From the NCBI RefSeq assembly GCF_002584985.1, contig NZ_NUPZ01000040.1, positions 62,001-126,000 on the forward strand: a stretch of 64,000 nucleotides of DNA, in the 5' to 3' direction. This stretch comes from Bacillus sp. AFS029637. Its GTDB lineage: Bacteria > Bacillota > Bacilli > Bacillales > Bacillaceae_G. The notes below the pieces were generated by a model. That model had not been told where the DNA came from. It made no database searches and worked only from the letters and a program-made list of their open reading frames with translations. The translations under genes and the position numbers were made by a program. This document shows, one piece after another, positions 46,255-55,151 of this stretch. Each line of letters starts with the position of its first letter. Positions within the stretch are counted from its first letter, which is position 1.

Positions 46255-47403
46255 TTAACTTGCTGGAGTTGTCACTTCTTCAAGTTTTAAATCATATACT
46301 TGAGATGCATATTTATCCTTTGGCTTACCTGTAGCATACTGTTTCGCAATATAAAGCGTTGCATCTTCTAACGCTAACGTTTGGTCTAACTTTCTAATCG
46401 GCTCCGTTCCACCCATTGCTGCAATGTACTCTCCTTTAACAAAGAACAGCACTTTACCTTGAGGTACAAATACTGATTCTGCTGGAGTTGGGTTAAAAGG
46501 CAAACTTGTTACATATACACCAGCTGCATTTAAAGTTGTTGCATTTGCTTGTATATCAAATGTATCAAACGGGTTTGTCACCATAACTACTTTACCAGCA
46601 ATATTTTTTGGTTTATCCGCGTCTGTGCCATCAGCTTTTAATTTTTTAGCAAGTAATTTAACAACGCCTTTTAATTCATTAATTGTTGTGCGACCTGGTG
46701 CAAATGTTAAAGTACCAGCGGATTTTTTATCTGGATATACACCACCAACAACATTTCCACTTGGATCTTTTAATAAACCGATAGGTTCATTTTTACCTGT
46801 ACCAATTACAAATCCTCGCTCTAATCCAACTTTCATCGCTTCTGTAATCATTGTACGAACATAACGTTCTACCCAAACTGGTCCTAATTTTAACATATCA
46901 TTTGATAATGGGATGAATGCTGTTAATTTAAGTTGCGTAAGAGGTTCTTTACGGAATGTAGCATTTAATTGACCTTGAATATCTCCAAATAATGGACCCC
47001 ATACCGCTGCACCCTCTGGATCTCCGTAAATAATTTCCGTGACAGCTCCTAAGTTCTCTAATCCAATTTGCTCTAAAAGTGGATGTCCACTTACTAAATC
47101 TTCAAAGATTCGTTCTTGTGTTGTTTTAGGTAGAATTTCAGTATCTTTAAAGCCGCCTTCCTCCACAACTGCATTGAAGAATTTCATTTCTTCACTTGTT
47201 AATACATTTGAACCACGAGATTGCATAATAGAACGATCTACCATGGATTCATTTACTTGATTTAGGATATCTGAACGAACATCTGTAGCAAGTGCTTCAA
47301 TCATGGTATTTAACGCTGCTGTTTGTTCTTCTGGTGTACCTTCCTGCGTTGCTTTTGCAAAAGCTAGTTTCTTCTCTTCAAAATTATTAAACTTAATAAC
47401 CAT
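46255..47403 (-). CDS. HK97-family major capsid protein
   Basis: 382 residues. N-terminal ~100 residues are helical and charged, the delta scaffold part removed by the prohead protease; the rest is the HK97 fold (GAAVWGPLFGDIQGQLNATF; ERGFVIGTGKNEPIGLLKDP). Preceded immediately by the ClpP-type protease gene. Confidence 0.93.
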   Translation of the reverse strand: MVIKFNNFEEKKLAFAKATQEGTPEEQTAALNTMIEALATDVRSDILNQVNESMVDRSIMQSRGSNVLTSEEMKFFNAVVEEGGFKDTEILPKTTQERIFEDLVSGHPLLEQIGLENLGAVTEIIYGDPEGAAVWGPLFGDIQGQLNATFRKEPLTQLKLTAFIPLSNDMLKLGPVWVERYVRTMITEAMKVGLERGFVIGTGKNEPIGLLKDPSGNVVGGVYPDKKSAGTLTFAPGRTTINELKGVVKLLAKKLKADGTDADKPKNIAGKVVMVTNPFDTFDIQANATTLNAAGVYVTSLPFNPTPAESVFVPQGKVLFFVKGEYIAAMGGTEPIRKLDQTLALEDATLYIAKQYATGKPKDKYASQVYDLKLEEVTTPAS

Positions 47404-47406
47404 ATT

Positions 47407-48201
47407 TTATTTTCCTCCTAAAGTTAAAAAGAGCGCACTCAAATTCTGCTTTCTATTAACAGGTTCTTGAATAGGCTCTTTTGGATTTGGTATTGCATTA
47501 ACTTGTAACTCATTCAGAATTTCATTTTTCAGCCCTAATAATGCTGTATTTAAATCAGCTTTACTAATCCCCTCAGTTTTACCTTTATTAATAGTTCCAT
47601 TTCTAAAACTGTCGATTACTTTCTGCGGAATCATCGTAGAAACGGCACTTGAAGCGGTCATTTTAATTTGGTTCTCCATAAACATGATTTCATCCACAAG
47701 ATTATTCTCCAATGCTTGTTGTGGACCAAACCAAGTTTCTTCAGCCATCATGTTAAGTAATTCCTCTTCAGATTTGCCACTTTTAATAACATAAGCATTT
47801 ACGATGGCTCTATCTGTAGTTTTTAACATCTCTGCTGCCTTTGACATGTCACGATGATCCCCACCATTCCACATAGACGCGTTATGAATCATAATTTGTG
47901 CTGTTGGAGAGATTCGAACTTTATCACCAGCCATTGCAATAACAGAAGCTGCACTTGCTGCTAAACCTACAATTTGAATTTCCACATGACCGGGATAGTT
48001 TTTTAATTCTGTATAAATTTCTGATCCTTCATGTACATAACCACCTGGACTATTAATCGATACAATTAAATCGTCCCCATTCGCATCAGAAAGTTGTTTT
48101 GTAAGCATTCCAGGGCTAGTTGCATCCATTTCAAACCACTCATAAATCCAAGCTTCATCATTAGAAATAATTGGTCCTTTAACGTCAATTTTCACCGTCA
48201 T
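47407..48201 (-). CDS. ClpP-like prohead protease
   Basis: 264 residues from the ATG at 48201, seven bases behind GGAGGTGAG; the frame is open nine codons farther. ClpP fold: oxyanion strand VSINSPGGYV, nucleophile Ser in ASAASVIAMAG, catalytic His in IMIHNASMWN. The C-terminal ~70 residues are a scaffold-like tail. Matures the capsid. Overlaps the portal gene's end by 17 bases. Confidence 0.92.
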   Translation of the reverse strand: MTVKIDVKGPIISNDEAWIYEWFEMDATSPGMLTKQLSDANGDDLIVSINSPGGYVHEGSEIYTELKNYPGHVEIQIVGLAASAASVIAMAGDKVRISPTAQIMIHNASMWNGGDHRDMSKAAEMLKTTDRAIVNAYVIKSGKSEEELLNMMAEETWFGPQQALENNLVDEIMFMENQIKMTASSAVSTMIPQKVIDSFRNGTINKGKTEGISKADLNTALLGLKNEILNELQVNAIPNPKEPIQEPVNRKQNLSALFLTLGGK

Positions 48202-49348
48202 TTTCTTTCTCACCTCCTTCAGTTGCATTTGTTTCAGTATAATTTTTGGTAATGTAATGCTTATTTAAATTCGGATCATCGGAATCCTCATAATCTACTT
48301 CCGAACGAACTTCATTTCCCGTAAACGCACTAGAAGAAATAAGTTTATCGATACTTGTTGCAAGGTCGAATATACTTTGATAAGAAACAGCTTTAACTAC
48401 AATTTTTTGTCCTGAAAGATATTCATTCATTTCAAAGAATTTAACATTTGCTTCATCTGATATCTTTTTTAATAATGGTTTCACCGTGAAAAGCATGTAA
48501 TTTTTCGTTTGTTTATCTACATCCGCCATTTCCCCATATAATAAAGCGGTGGGAATACCGATAGCCATCGCAACTTGATTTAAAAAACCATTTGTTACTT
48601 TATTGATTTCTTCCACACTCGGCCCATTTGCAACACCATCGTATATCTCGTTATAATTGATACCCTTTTGTTGTGGAACAATAGCTATATCTTTTGAACC
48701 AATTGACTTATACATGTTGTCTATAAACTCTTGTAACTTCGCTATTTGTTCTTCTGTTTTGGCACCAATCATATCCATATCAACTGTGCCACGAACTTGA
48801 TTTTTACGTTTCTGTGAGTTTAATATCCTACCAAATAAATCCCCGTAATCTGCAAACAATCCATCGATAAGTGGGGATAGTTTATCATTTCGATACTTTA
48901 AATGAATTACTTCACTTTGTTTAAAGCTTCGTTTAAACGTGTAATCTTTTACTGTTACATCTGTAAAAACATCTTCATATACAGCATATTCGTTATGTTG
49001 AAATCCATCAGCAATAAGTAAATCGCCATCATCAGCCTGTACAACTAAACACTCATTATCATAAATAAGTTTACGGATAAATCTTTCCCAGAAGGTACTA
49101 GCCGTCATATTCTTATTTGGTCTAATATTTAAGCGATAATAAAGTTCATTCTTCTCCAATACTTTACCATTTCTTACTCTGAATTCAGATTGACTAATCG
49201 TCCTTCCTAAAAATGATACACATGTATCAATTGCCAAGCGTTTCATATGAAGCCTATTTGCTGTATCAGTTATTATGTCCAGATCCAACATGAATTCTAG
49301 TTCTTTATTTCTTTTAAATACTGAACCTAACCATCCAATCGTTATCAC
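48185..49348 (-). CDS. HK97-family portal protein
   Basis: 387 residues, Phage_portal family (LDIITDTANRLHMKRLAIDT; KRKNQVRGTVDMDM). Forms the dodecameric DNA gate. The start is uncertain: the GTG at 49348 lies inside the AAAGGGGGTG ribosome site, and the next codon at proper distance is an ATT (IGWLGSVF). Confidence 0.9.
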   Translation of the reverse strand: MITIGWLGSVFKRNKELEFMLDLDIITDTANRLHMKRLAIDTCVSFLGRTISQSEFRVRNGKVLEKNELYYRLNIRPNKNMTASTFWERFIRKLIYDNECLVVQADDGDLLIADGFQHNEYAVYEDVFTDVTVKDYTFKRSFKQSEVIHLKYRNDKLSPLIDGLFADYGDLFGRILNSQKRKNQVRGTVDMDMIGAKTEEQIAKLQEFIDNMYKSIGSKDIAIVPQQKGINYNEIYDGVANGPSVEEINKVTNGFLNQVAMAIGIPTALLYGEMADVDKQTKNYMLFTVKPLLKKISDEANVKFFEMNEYLSGQKIVVKAVSYQSIFDLATSIDKLISSSAFTGNEVRSEVDYEDSDDPNLNKHYITKNYTETNATEGGEKENDGEN

Positions 49349-49356
49349 CCCCTTTA

Positions 49357-51024
49357 TTAGAATTTAATGTTACCTATAACAAAGTCAGTTGCTTCTTGTA
49401 TCTCATCCGCCCGATAAAGAGCATGAACAAAGCATTGAAACCCATCTGTTTTTCTACGAACAGGCTCTTTCTTTTCATATATTTTATTTCCATCACCTTT
49501 GATGACAACTAACACATTTTGCGTATACCAACGCATTAGCGGATTATCGTCAAACACAATTTGTTTATTTGCAAATGCCATTTCAATACGTGGAGCTAAT
49601 AAACTATGAATTGCTTTTGGGTTTCGTATAACTTCTATTTCAAACCCTTCTGCTACTAATAGTGGTCTTATTGCTTCCATTCTGAAGTTATCAGCTATAA
49701 TCTTTTTAACCCCATATTGTTCTCGCATTTCTACAAACCAATCAACAATGTGTTGAGGATTAATAGTCGGTTCATCCACAACTGTTAGTAGACCTTGCTC
49801 TTCCCACTCTTTTATAGGAGCAAATTTCTGCTTTTTAAACTCTCCCGCTTTTTTAGAATATCCGTAATATATATCAACAAATTCTTTTCGAACAAAGGAA
49901 TGAGTTTTAAAAATGTATTCACCATTTTGTCTAAATAAAAGACCGCATGCTGCAAAGTCCCGAATACTTGCAAAGTCCAACGCCCCTATGCATTCTTGAG
50001 CATATAAATTAGGAAACGGACGATTTGTAGCAAGAATTTCTGACCATTTCGCAACAGAACGTTCTAAATTTGTAACAGGTAAGTTCATACGTTTCGTCAT
50101 AAACTCTTCCCGGTTACTTGGATCATCCTCTAAATCTTCATATTCTTCCTTTATCGTTTCAAGTAACCCTTCAGCATACTCACTTAATGGCTGCGACAAC
50201 ATAGGATTAGCTAATTCCCAATTATCAATATCATCAACTTCCTTTTCATCATTAAGCTTACAGATAAAAGGAAATACAGCATTAGGACGAGCTTCACCAT
50301 TTAAAACCTTCATAGCTTTTTCTTTTTGTTTATCTAAAAAGCCATCTCGTACATAACCATCTGTACCAATATAAAATTCACGGGGGTTTTTCTTTTTCCC
50401 TAAGCCACTGATATGGACGCGAACGTCTTTATTACTTTCATATTGATGTATTTCATCAAATACAACTGCACCATCACGCAAACCGTCTTTTGTATCCCCG
50501 TTTGAAGTTCTAAACTTTAGTATACTTTCAGTAGCCTTTGAAACAGTTTGAGTTAATGTGGTTTTAAAAGCTCTCTGTAAAACCTCATTTTTCTTTACGC
50601 ATTTATGAACTTCGTCAGGGCTTGTTTTCGCTTGTTCCTCACTATTCGCAACAACAGAAATGTTATACTCTGGAATGCCGTGCAATTCACTAATTAAAAA
50701 GTGAATAATTACAGATATTAGACCATTTTTACCGCCACCACGTCCTAACATCCATAGGAATTTCCGATAAAATACGCGTCCATTTTTCTTATAAAATAAA
50801 AAAACGAATGCTATTAAGAATTTTTGAAATGGCTGCAACGGAAAATACCACTTCTCACCAAAGTTGATACAATCCTGAATCATTTCATCATCAAAATACA
50901 AATCGTCTCTGTTTAAAACGTATTTTTCTAGATAATTAATTAACAGTTCTCTTTCTTTGTTGAACTTTATTTTTCCACTTCGATAAAGTTCAATGTATTC
51001 TTCTACATACTTTTGCCTAATCAT
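49357..51024 (-). CDS. terL: Terminase large subunit
   Basis: 555 residues, Terminase_1 family. N-terminal ATPase with a P-loop-like GRGGGKNGLISV and the DEIH Walker B (VVFDEIHQYES); C-terminal nuclease part with IGALDFASIRDFAACG. Cuts and pumps phage DNA into the head. Overlaps the small-subunit gene by four bases. Confidence 0.95.
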   Translation of the reverse strand: MIRQKYVEEYIELYRSGKIKFNKERELLINYLEKYVLNRDDLYFDDEMIQDCINFGEKWYFPLQPFQKFLIAFVFLFYKKNGRVFYRKFLWMLGRGGGKNGLISVIIHFLISELHGIPEYNISVVANSEEQAKTSPDEVHKCVKKNEVLQRAFKTTLTQTVSKATESILKFRTSNGDTKDGLRDGAVVFDEIHQYESNKDVRVHISGLGKKKNPREFYIGTDGYVRDGFLDKQKEKAMKVLNGEARPNAVFPFICKLNDEKEVDDIDNWELANPMLSQPLSEYAEGLLETIKEEYEDLEDDPSNREEFMTKRMNLPVTNLERSVAKWSEILATNRPFPNLYAQECIGALDFASIRDFAACGLLFRQNGEYIFKTHSFVRKEFVDIYYGYSKKAGEFKKQKFAPIKEWEEQGLLTVVDEPTINPQHIVDWFVEMREQYGVKKIIADNFRMEAIRPLLVAEGFEIEVIRNPKAIHSLLAPRIEMAFANKQIVFDDNPLMRWYTQNVLVVIKGDGNKIYEKKEPVRRKTDGFQCFVHALYRADEIQEATDFVIGNIKF

Positions 51025-51332
51025 GTTAAATCACTTTTACTATAACCAGCCTTAGGCATATTCGGTTTACAAACAAACTTTATATCTCTTCCTAAAGCAA
51101 TTAAAGAACTGTTAATTTTATTTCTTTCACTTATAAGAGGATGGGCCTTAACAAAAACTTGAGATCCGTTTTTGACTGTAACGGACTCACCTTCTTTATT
51201 GATAGTCCTGTTTATTTTTCTAAATGCTTTAACTAGATCAATGTATCGTTCTACTTTTTCAACCTCGACTAAATCTTCAATATCAATACTATTCATTAGC
51301 TGTTCCTTCAACTTGGTAATACTGACAGCCAT
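51021..51332 (-). CDS. terS: Terminase small subunit (P27 family)
   Basis: 103 residues, phage terminase_4/P27 family. VEKVERYIDLVKAFRKINRT and HPLISERNKINSSLIALGRD are family-like. Recognises the packaging site. Short relative to the ~150-residue average. Confidence 0.85.
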   Translation of the reverse strand: MAVSITKLKEQLMNSIDIEDLVEVEKVERYIDLVKAFRKINRTINKEGESVTVKNGSQVFVKAHPLISERNKINSSLIALGRDIKFVCKPNMPKAGYSKSDLT

Positions 51333-51344
51333 CTACCCACCCCC

Positions 51345-51445
51345 CTTACGTGCGTAATTTCGTAAAAAACCTGACAGTTAACCCCCTCCTCCGGTGCCCC
51401 TTAGAGCATTTTTTGATGAAATATTTTAAGGGGGGGGATTGTTTC
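51345..51445. other. Candidate cos/packaging region
   Basis: About 100 non-coding bases between HNH and terS, with a GC-rich stretch unlike its surroundings (CCCCCTCCTCCGGTGCCCC, 51382-51400) and an eight-G run (51431-51438). The HNH-terS-terL order is that of HK97-like cos phages. The cut site itself cannot be read. Confidence 0.4.
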
Positions 51446-51455
51446 TGAATTATTT

Positions 51456-51794
51456 TTACCACTTTTCATCGTGTTCCCATTTATTCTGTTTCTTTTTGAA
51501 TGTTCTACCGTGTTCTTTGTTGTGGCAATTAACACAAACTGTTTCGAGATTATCTATTTCTAATGCAAGTTCTGGATGATCTTCGAGTTCTTTTATATGA
51601 TGGACAACGAGTTGAATCTTCTTACGCTTTGCACTCTCACTGTACTCATTGGTATCAGTTTGAACACGACCATTACGTTTACATTCCTGGCACTCGTAGT
51701 TGTCACGCTTCTTTACTTGTTCACGTATACTCTTCCACTCACCACTGTCATAGAACTTACGCTTCTGTTGTTTGGTTTTATATTCTTTCATCAT
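51456..51794 (-). CDS. HNH endonuclease
   Basis: 112 residues with a zinc finger pair (CQECKRNGR and CVNCHNKEHGR) and the HNH core (VVHHIKELEDHPEL ... NLETVCVNCHNKEH). Next to the terminase genes, such HNH proteins are needed for cos cleavage during packaging. Start could be either of two consecutive ATGs. Confidence 0.9.
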   Translation of the reverse strand: MMKEYKTKQQKRKFYDSGEWKSIREQVKKRDNYECQECKRNGRVQTDTNEYSESAKRKKIQLVVHHIKELEDHPELALEIDNLETVCVNCHNKEHGRTFKKKQNKWEHDEKW

Positions 51795-52005
51795 TCGTCA
51801 CTAAGAACTCATCCATAGTTTTACCTAACAAACTAACCATTGCTTCTCTTCTTTGCTTTGGTGTTGTGTTATCTTCCATCTCATTAAAGATTGGAATAAC
51901 ACTTTCTAACTTCTGTTTATCGATGCGTTCATTTACAAGATCTGGTCCCAACATCGAAATGAATGTGCTGATTATAATTGCTTGTTCTGGTTTAGTTAGT
52001 TTCAT
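51778..52005 (-). CDS. Hypothetical phage protein
   Basis: 75 residues, helical (MKLTKPEQAIIISTFISMLG...). No family recognised. Its ATG overlaps the preceding gene's stop by four bases and its end overlaps the HNH gene, so it belongs to the same transcript. Confidence 0.7.
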   Translation of the reverse strand: MKLTKPEQAIIISTFISMLGPDLVNERIDKQKLESVIPIFNEMEDNTTPKQRREAMVSLLGKTMDEFLVTNDERI

Positions 52006-52121
52006 TTATGTCTCACTCCCTTGCTATCATTCGCTGATATCTTGATAGCATCTGTAGTTTGTTTAACTATAGATTCAAGTGAAACCTTCCCATCTAATGA
52101 AATACTCACTTTAGAATCCAT
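52002..52121 (-). CDS. 39-residue phage protein
   Basis: MDSKVSISLDGKVSLESIVK..., ending GVRHK. The ATGA overlap with the next gene supports translation, but the GGAGGG site abuts the ATG directly, so the true start may differ. No family recognised. Confidence 0.5.
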   Translation of the reverse strand: MDSKVSISLDGKVSLESIVKQTTDAIKISANDSKGVRHK

Positions 52122-52130
52122 CCCTCCAAA

Positions 52131-52160
52131 ATAAAAAGCACTCCATAAGGAATGCTTTAT
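52131..52160 (-). terminator. Terminator of the 138-residue gene
   Basis: AAGCATTCC/GGAGTGCTT stem and TTTATTTT on the minus strand. Confidence 0.75.
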
Positions 52161-52573
52161 TTTAAGTTTATTTGCAATATTTTCAAGCCATCTTCTAAAT
52201 ATCCATCTAAAGGAGCCTTTTCGACGATTTGATTAATCTCAATGCTTTTTGATTGCCAGCCTTGAGAATCAAAGTCCTCTCTTTGTTTATAAAAAATTTC
52301 CTCTGGTGTATCTTGTTTATCGTAATCCCTATCTCTTCCAAGATACATAATAGATTGAATTGTTTTTACTGTATCGAAATCTAATTCCTCTAAATAATTT
52401 TTCAATAACTGTTTCTTTTCGTTTAATTCCTGTCCTTCTGAAGACTTATAAAACGCACTCATCTCTTGAAGTGTGTAAACAACACCCTCTTGGACATTCT
52501 GCTCATAATAAACTCTACGATCACGAGCTAATTTGATTACATCTTTGAAAACACCATTCAATTCTTCAAGCAT
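52157..52573 (-). CDS. Hypothetical phage protein
   Basis: 138 residues from the ATG at 52573, behind AAGGAGG; the frame extends 29 codons upstream without a site. Helical, acidic (MLEELNGVFKDVIKLARDRR). No family recognised. Flanked by terminators on both sides, so it is transcribed on its own. Confidence 0.7.
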   Translation of the reverse strand: MLEELNGVFKDVIKLARDRRVYYEQNVQEGVVYTLQEMSAFYKSSEGQELNEKKQLLKNYLEELDFDTVKTIQSIMYLGRDRDYDKQDTPEEIFYKQREDFDSQGWQSKSIEINQIVEKAPLDGYLEDGLKILQINLK

Positions 52574-52649
52574 TATAATAACCTCCTTATTTATCCATAA
52601 CAATAAATAGTTCGGCATGATAACGAGAAAACCTTCTTGTGAACAGAAA

Positions 52650-52678
52650 TAAAAGAGCAACCGTGCACCAGTTGCCCT
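52650..52678 (-). terminator. Terminator upstream of the 138-residue gene
   Basis: GGGCAAC/GTTGCTC stem, then TTTTATTTC on the minus strand. Confidence 0.65.
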
Positions 52679-53013
52679 TTCGTCAATTTCTTATGTTATT
52701 ACTATACATACGGTAAATGAAGGTTTATTCTTCTTCCAACCACCTAATGTTGTTTGTATTTAACTGTCACAACATTATTAAGTAACTGGAAGAAGAGCAA
52801 AAGCTCTCCTTAATAACAGTATCACTCAATCACTACCATCTGCTGGTTTCGGATTTTATGTGCCGTCATTATGAAACCGTTTAGACAACATATAGATTAT
52901 AAAAGAATCTTTATGAGTTGTGTTTTCCGCCACTACTCACAATACAAATATATCACGATGCTCCCAAAACAACCGGCACATTTACTGCCAAAAAGCGGTC
53001 ACGACTCTGCCAT
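52679..53013. other. Non-coding gap with a nested inverted repeat
   Basis: No gene seen. TTATTAAG/CTTAATAA (52775-52816) encloses GAGC/GCTC, giving a strong hairpin with no T tract. The plus-strand open stretch at 52871-53068 lacks a ribosome site. Confidence 0.4.
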
Positions 53014-53634
53014 TTATTTTAGGGTTTCCCATTTTAAAGCTGGACCATCTATAGTAATTAATTTTTGATTTCTCAATCCGCTTTTCATAACAATTATTTT
53101 TTTATGATTGTTATCCATTACTTCATTCCGGTATATCAACGTTTCATTCGCTATCGTTTTATACTTCACTTCAATTACAGGTATTGTATACTTTTGAAAG
53201 TTAGAATCTATTAAAGGAATATATATTTCTTCATCTTCTTTTAATGAATAAATATCCCAATTCTTATTTATTTCCTCAGTATCTCCACACTTTAATGTAA
53301 GTCTTACCTTTACATCAAAACAAGGATTTGAACCTATATTCTCCACTTTTAAGAACCTACATTCATCCCTCGTCTCTTTCACACCTCTATCTTTTTCATC
53401 TTTGAACTTTTGAGTTAACGTCCTATATTCTTTAGAATGAAATAACTTAGCCCCCTTTTTATTACCGGAATTTTCTAATCTTATATTTGAATCTATCATT
53501 ATACACTCTAAATAAGTCCTTGAACTTGCTGTATTAACCCTCCTGGAAAGTACAAAATTCACCAGTAATGTAATCATAGATCCAATAAATGCTAAAATTG
53601 AGCCCGTTGTAACTATGTAATTCCACATTTCCAT
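53014..53634 (-). CDS. Single-pass membrane protein of unknown function (moron candidate)
   Basis: 206 residues: one N-terminal membrane helix (about 8-28, IVTTGSILAFIGSMITLLVN), then a soluble beta-rich part with KVENIGSNPCFDVKVRLTLK and EIYIPLIDSNFQKYTIPVIE, an immunoglobulin-like pattern. No family recognised. Its own sigma-A-like promoter (53673-53700), low GC and isolated position between late regulators suggest expression from the prophage. Confidence 0.7.
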   Translation of the reverse strand: MEMWNYIVTTGSILAFIGSMITLLVNFVLSRRVNTASSRTYLECIMIDSNIRLENSGNKKGAKLFHSKEYRTLTQKFKDEKDRGVKETRDECRFLKVENIGSNPCFDVKVRLTLKCGDTEEINKNWDIYSLKEDEEIYIPLIDSNFQKYTIPVIEVKYKTIANETLIYRNEVMDNNHKKIIVMKSGLRNQKLITIDGPALKWETLK

Positions 53635-53672
53635 GTTTACAAAATCCTCCTTAAAATATAAAACTTAACACT

Positions 53673-53700
53673 ATTATATTATCATTTTATATATATCAAA
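53673..53700 (-). promoter_or_regulatory. Sigma-A-like promoter of the membrane protein gene
   Basis: TTTGAT, 16-base spacer, TATAAT on the minus strand, about 40 bases before the start codon. Confidence 0.6.
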
Positions 53701-53848
53701 TATATAAGTTACCCATATCTTATATTTTGTGTAACTGCCCCTGTCGCTGAATCCCTTGATATTCGTAGCTTCATAAGACTTTTCCTTTTGAGTTACACAA
53801 CGCATAAAAAACGGGTAATTATAAAAATCAAAAATAAAAAGGATGTTG

Positions 53849-54391
53849 CTATATTTTAAATCGATTCATAGCCTTATCCATTGCATCTTGGTTTACACCG
53901 ATATATCTAAGTGTCACTTTCTCGCTGGAATGATTGAATATCTCCATTAGCAAAGCAATATTCTTCGTTTGCATGTACATATGATATCCGAATGTCTTTC
54001 TTAATGTATGAGTCCCTATCTCCTTTAAGCCAAACTCTGCCGCTGTGCTTCTGAGTATCTTATAAGCCATGCTGCGTCCAATTGGTCTATTAGTACCTTC
54101 ACGACTTTTAATTACATACTCACTGTCATCTCGTTCCTCAATGTACCAACGCAATTCTCTTTTTAACGCTGGAGTTAACTGAATGCGTTTTTGTTTCCCT
54201 GTCTTTTTTTCTCTCATCGAAATATGGCTACCTTTCAAATCACCTATCTTCAATTTGAGAATGTCACTAATACGTAAACCTGTGTTAATTCCCATTACAA
54301 ACAAAATAAAATTACGTTCACTGTTTTCTTTCAGATATTCTTTAATCTGTTGTATTTGCTCTGGATCACGGATAGGTTGAACAAAGTTCAT
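53849..54391 (-). CDS. Short tyrosine recombinase (phage integrase family)
   Basis: 180 residues, catalytic domain only, without an arm-binding N-terminal domain. The catalytic set is present: R40 (GLRISDIL), K about 67, H128-x-x-R131 (HTLR), H154 and Y163. Similar small recombinases next to arpU are common in B. cereus phages and are not the main integrase. It overlaps arpU by four bases, so it is expressed with late control genes. Confidence 0.85.
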   Translation of the reverse strand: MNFVQPIRDPEQIQQIKEYLKENSERNFILFVMGINTGLRISDILKLKIGDLKGSHISMREKKTGKQKRIQLTPALKRELRWYIEERDDSEYVIKSREGTNRPIGRSMAYKILRSTAAEFGLKEIGTHTLRKTFGYHMYMQTKNIALLMEIFNHSSEKVTLRYIGVNQDAMDKAMNRFKI

Positions 54392-54858
54392 AGGTTATCG
54401 CCTCCATTCTGTTCTTCTGTCTCATATACTTCTAATCTAAGAGCAAAAGCTAGTTTATAAAAAGCATTAGATTTATTTCGTCTATATGTACGCTCACTCA
54501 TACCAATATCGTTATAAACCATGTAATCAAAAACTTCTTCATCTTCCAAATATCGTTTTACAATAATGTCCCTTTGGTTTTTGCTAAAACGACTTAGCGC
54601 CTTATCAATTTGAAAAGATAAACGTTGTAATTTCACTTCTCTTTCACTCATTGCAACATTTGCTAAAGCGATATCTTCAGCTGGCTTTCCTACTATATTT
54701 GTTGGACCGTGATATCTTACTTCGCTAGATGCTGTAACCTTCATCTCATTTCTAATCATCCCGAATTGTCTATAAATGCGAACATTTTCAAGAATCTCTT
54801 CTAAACGAAACTGTGTTGCTTTGCGATCAATTTTAGGTAAGAAAGTTAATTGCGCCAT
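54388..54858 (-). CDS. ArpU-family late transcription regulator
   Basis: 156 residues from the ATG at 54858 (MAQLTFLPKIDRKATQFRLE); the frame opens at a GTG inside the AAGGGGTG site. ArpU-type protein: C-terminal sigma-like helix-turn-helix (QRDIIVKRYLEDEEVFDYMV; IGMSERTYRRNKSNAFYKLA). Controls late (packaging/lysis) genes in Gram-positive phages. Preceded by a perfect dyad and a long hairpin. Confidence 0.87.
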   Translation of the reverse strand: MAQLTFLPKIDRKATQFRLEEILENVRIYRQFGMIRNEMKVTASSEVRYHGPTNIVGKPAEDIALANVAMSEREVKLQRLSFQIDKALSRFSKNQRDIIVKRYLEDEEVFDYMVYNDIGMSERTYRRNKSNAFYKLAFALRLEVYETEEQNGGDNL

Positions 54859-54877
54859 ATATAAAAACACCCCTTAT

Positions 54878-54903
54878 CTATTTTGTTAATATAAACAAAA
54901 TAG
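54878..54903. promoter_or_regulatory. Perfect 10-bp dyad upstream of arpU (operator candidate)
   Basis: CTATTTTGTT, six bases, AACAAAATAG, 20 bases before the arpU start. Confidence 0.6.
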
Positions 54904-54959
54904 CGGACACCAAACTATAGAGCAATATTACTAATGCTCTTCATAGTTCAGTGTCCGCT
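54902..54959. repeat. Long compound hairpin upstream of arpU
   Basis: Three stacked stems: AGCGGACAC/GTGTCCGCT, AACTAT/ATAGTT, AGAGCA/TGCTCT around a ten-base loop. No clear T tract on either strand, so probably an RNA or protein target. Confidence 0.65.
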
Positions 54960-55123
54960 GGTTCTTCCAGTAGGACTAAATATTTAATAGCTATTATTAT
55001 GTCATTTTCTTATATTTTTCAACTTTTTAAAGAACCTACTTAAAAATTCTAAACCTTATATCTTACCACCTTAAGGATAAAACCCTATTGAGCATCACTA
55101 TGTATAGCGCACATCACATTCGT

Positions 55124-55139
55124 ATTTTAACATATAAAT
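55124..55139 (+). repeat. Direct repeat, copy downstream of the ParA cassette
   Basis: TATTTTAACATATAAA, identical over 16 bases to 57110-57125. Lies 13 bases beyond the end of the three-gene ParA operon. Confidence 0.75.
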
Positions 55140-55151
55140 ACTTCTATAAAT

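Noticed and set aside
52871-53068. 65-residue plus-strand frame
   Set aside because: No ribosome site, overlaps the end of a better minus-strand gene, and unusual composition.
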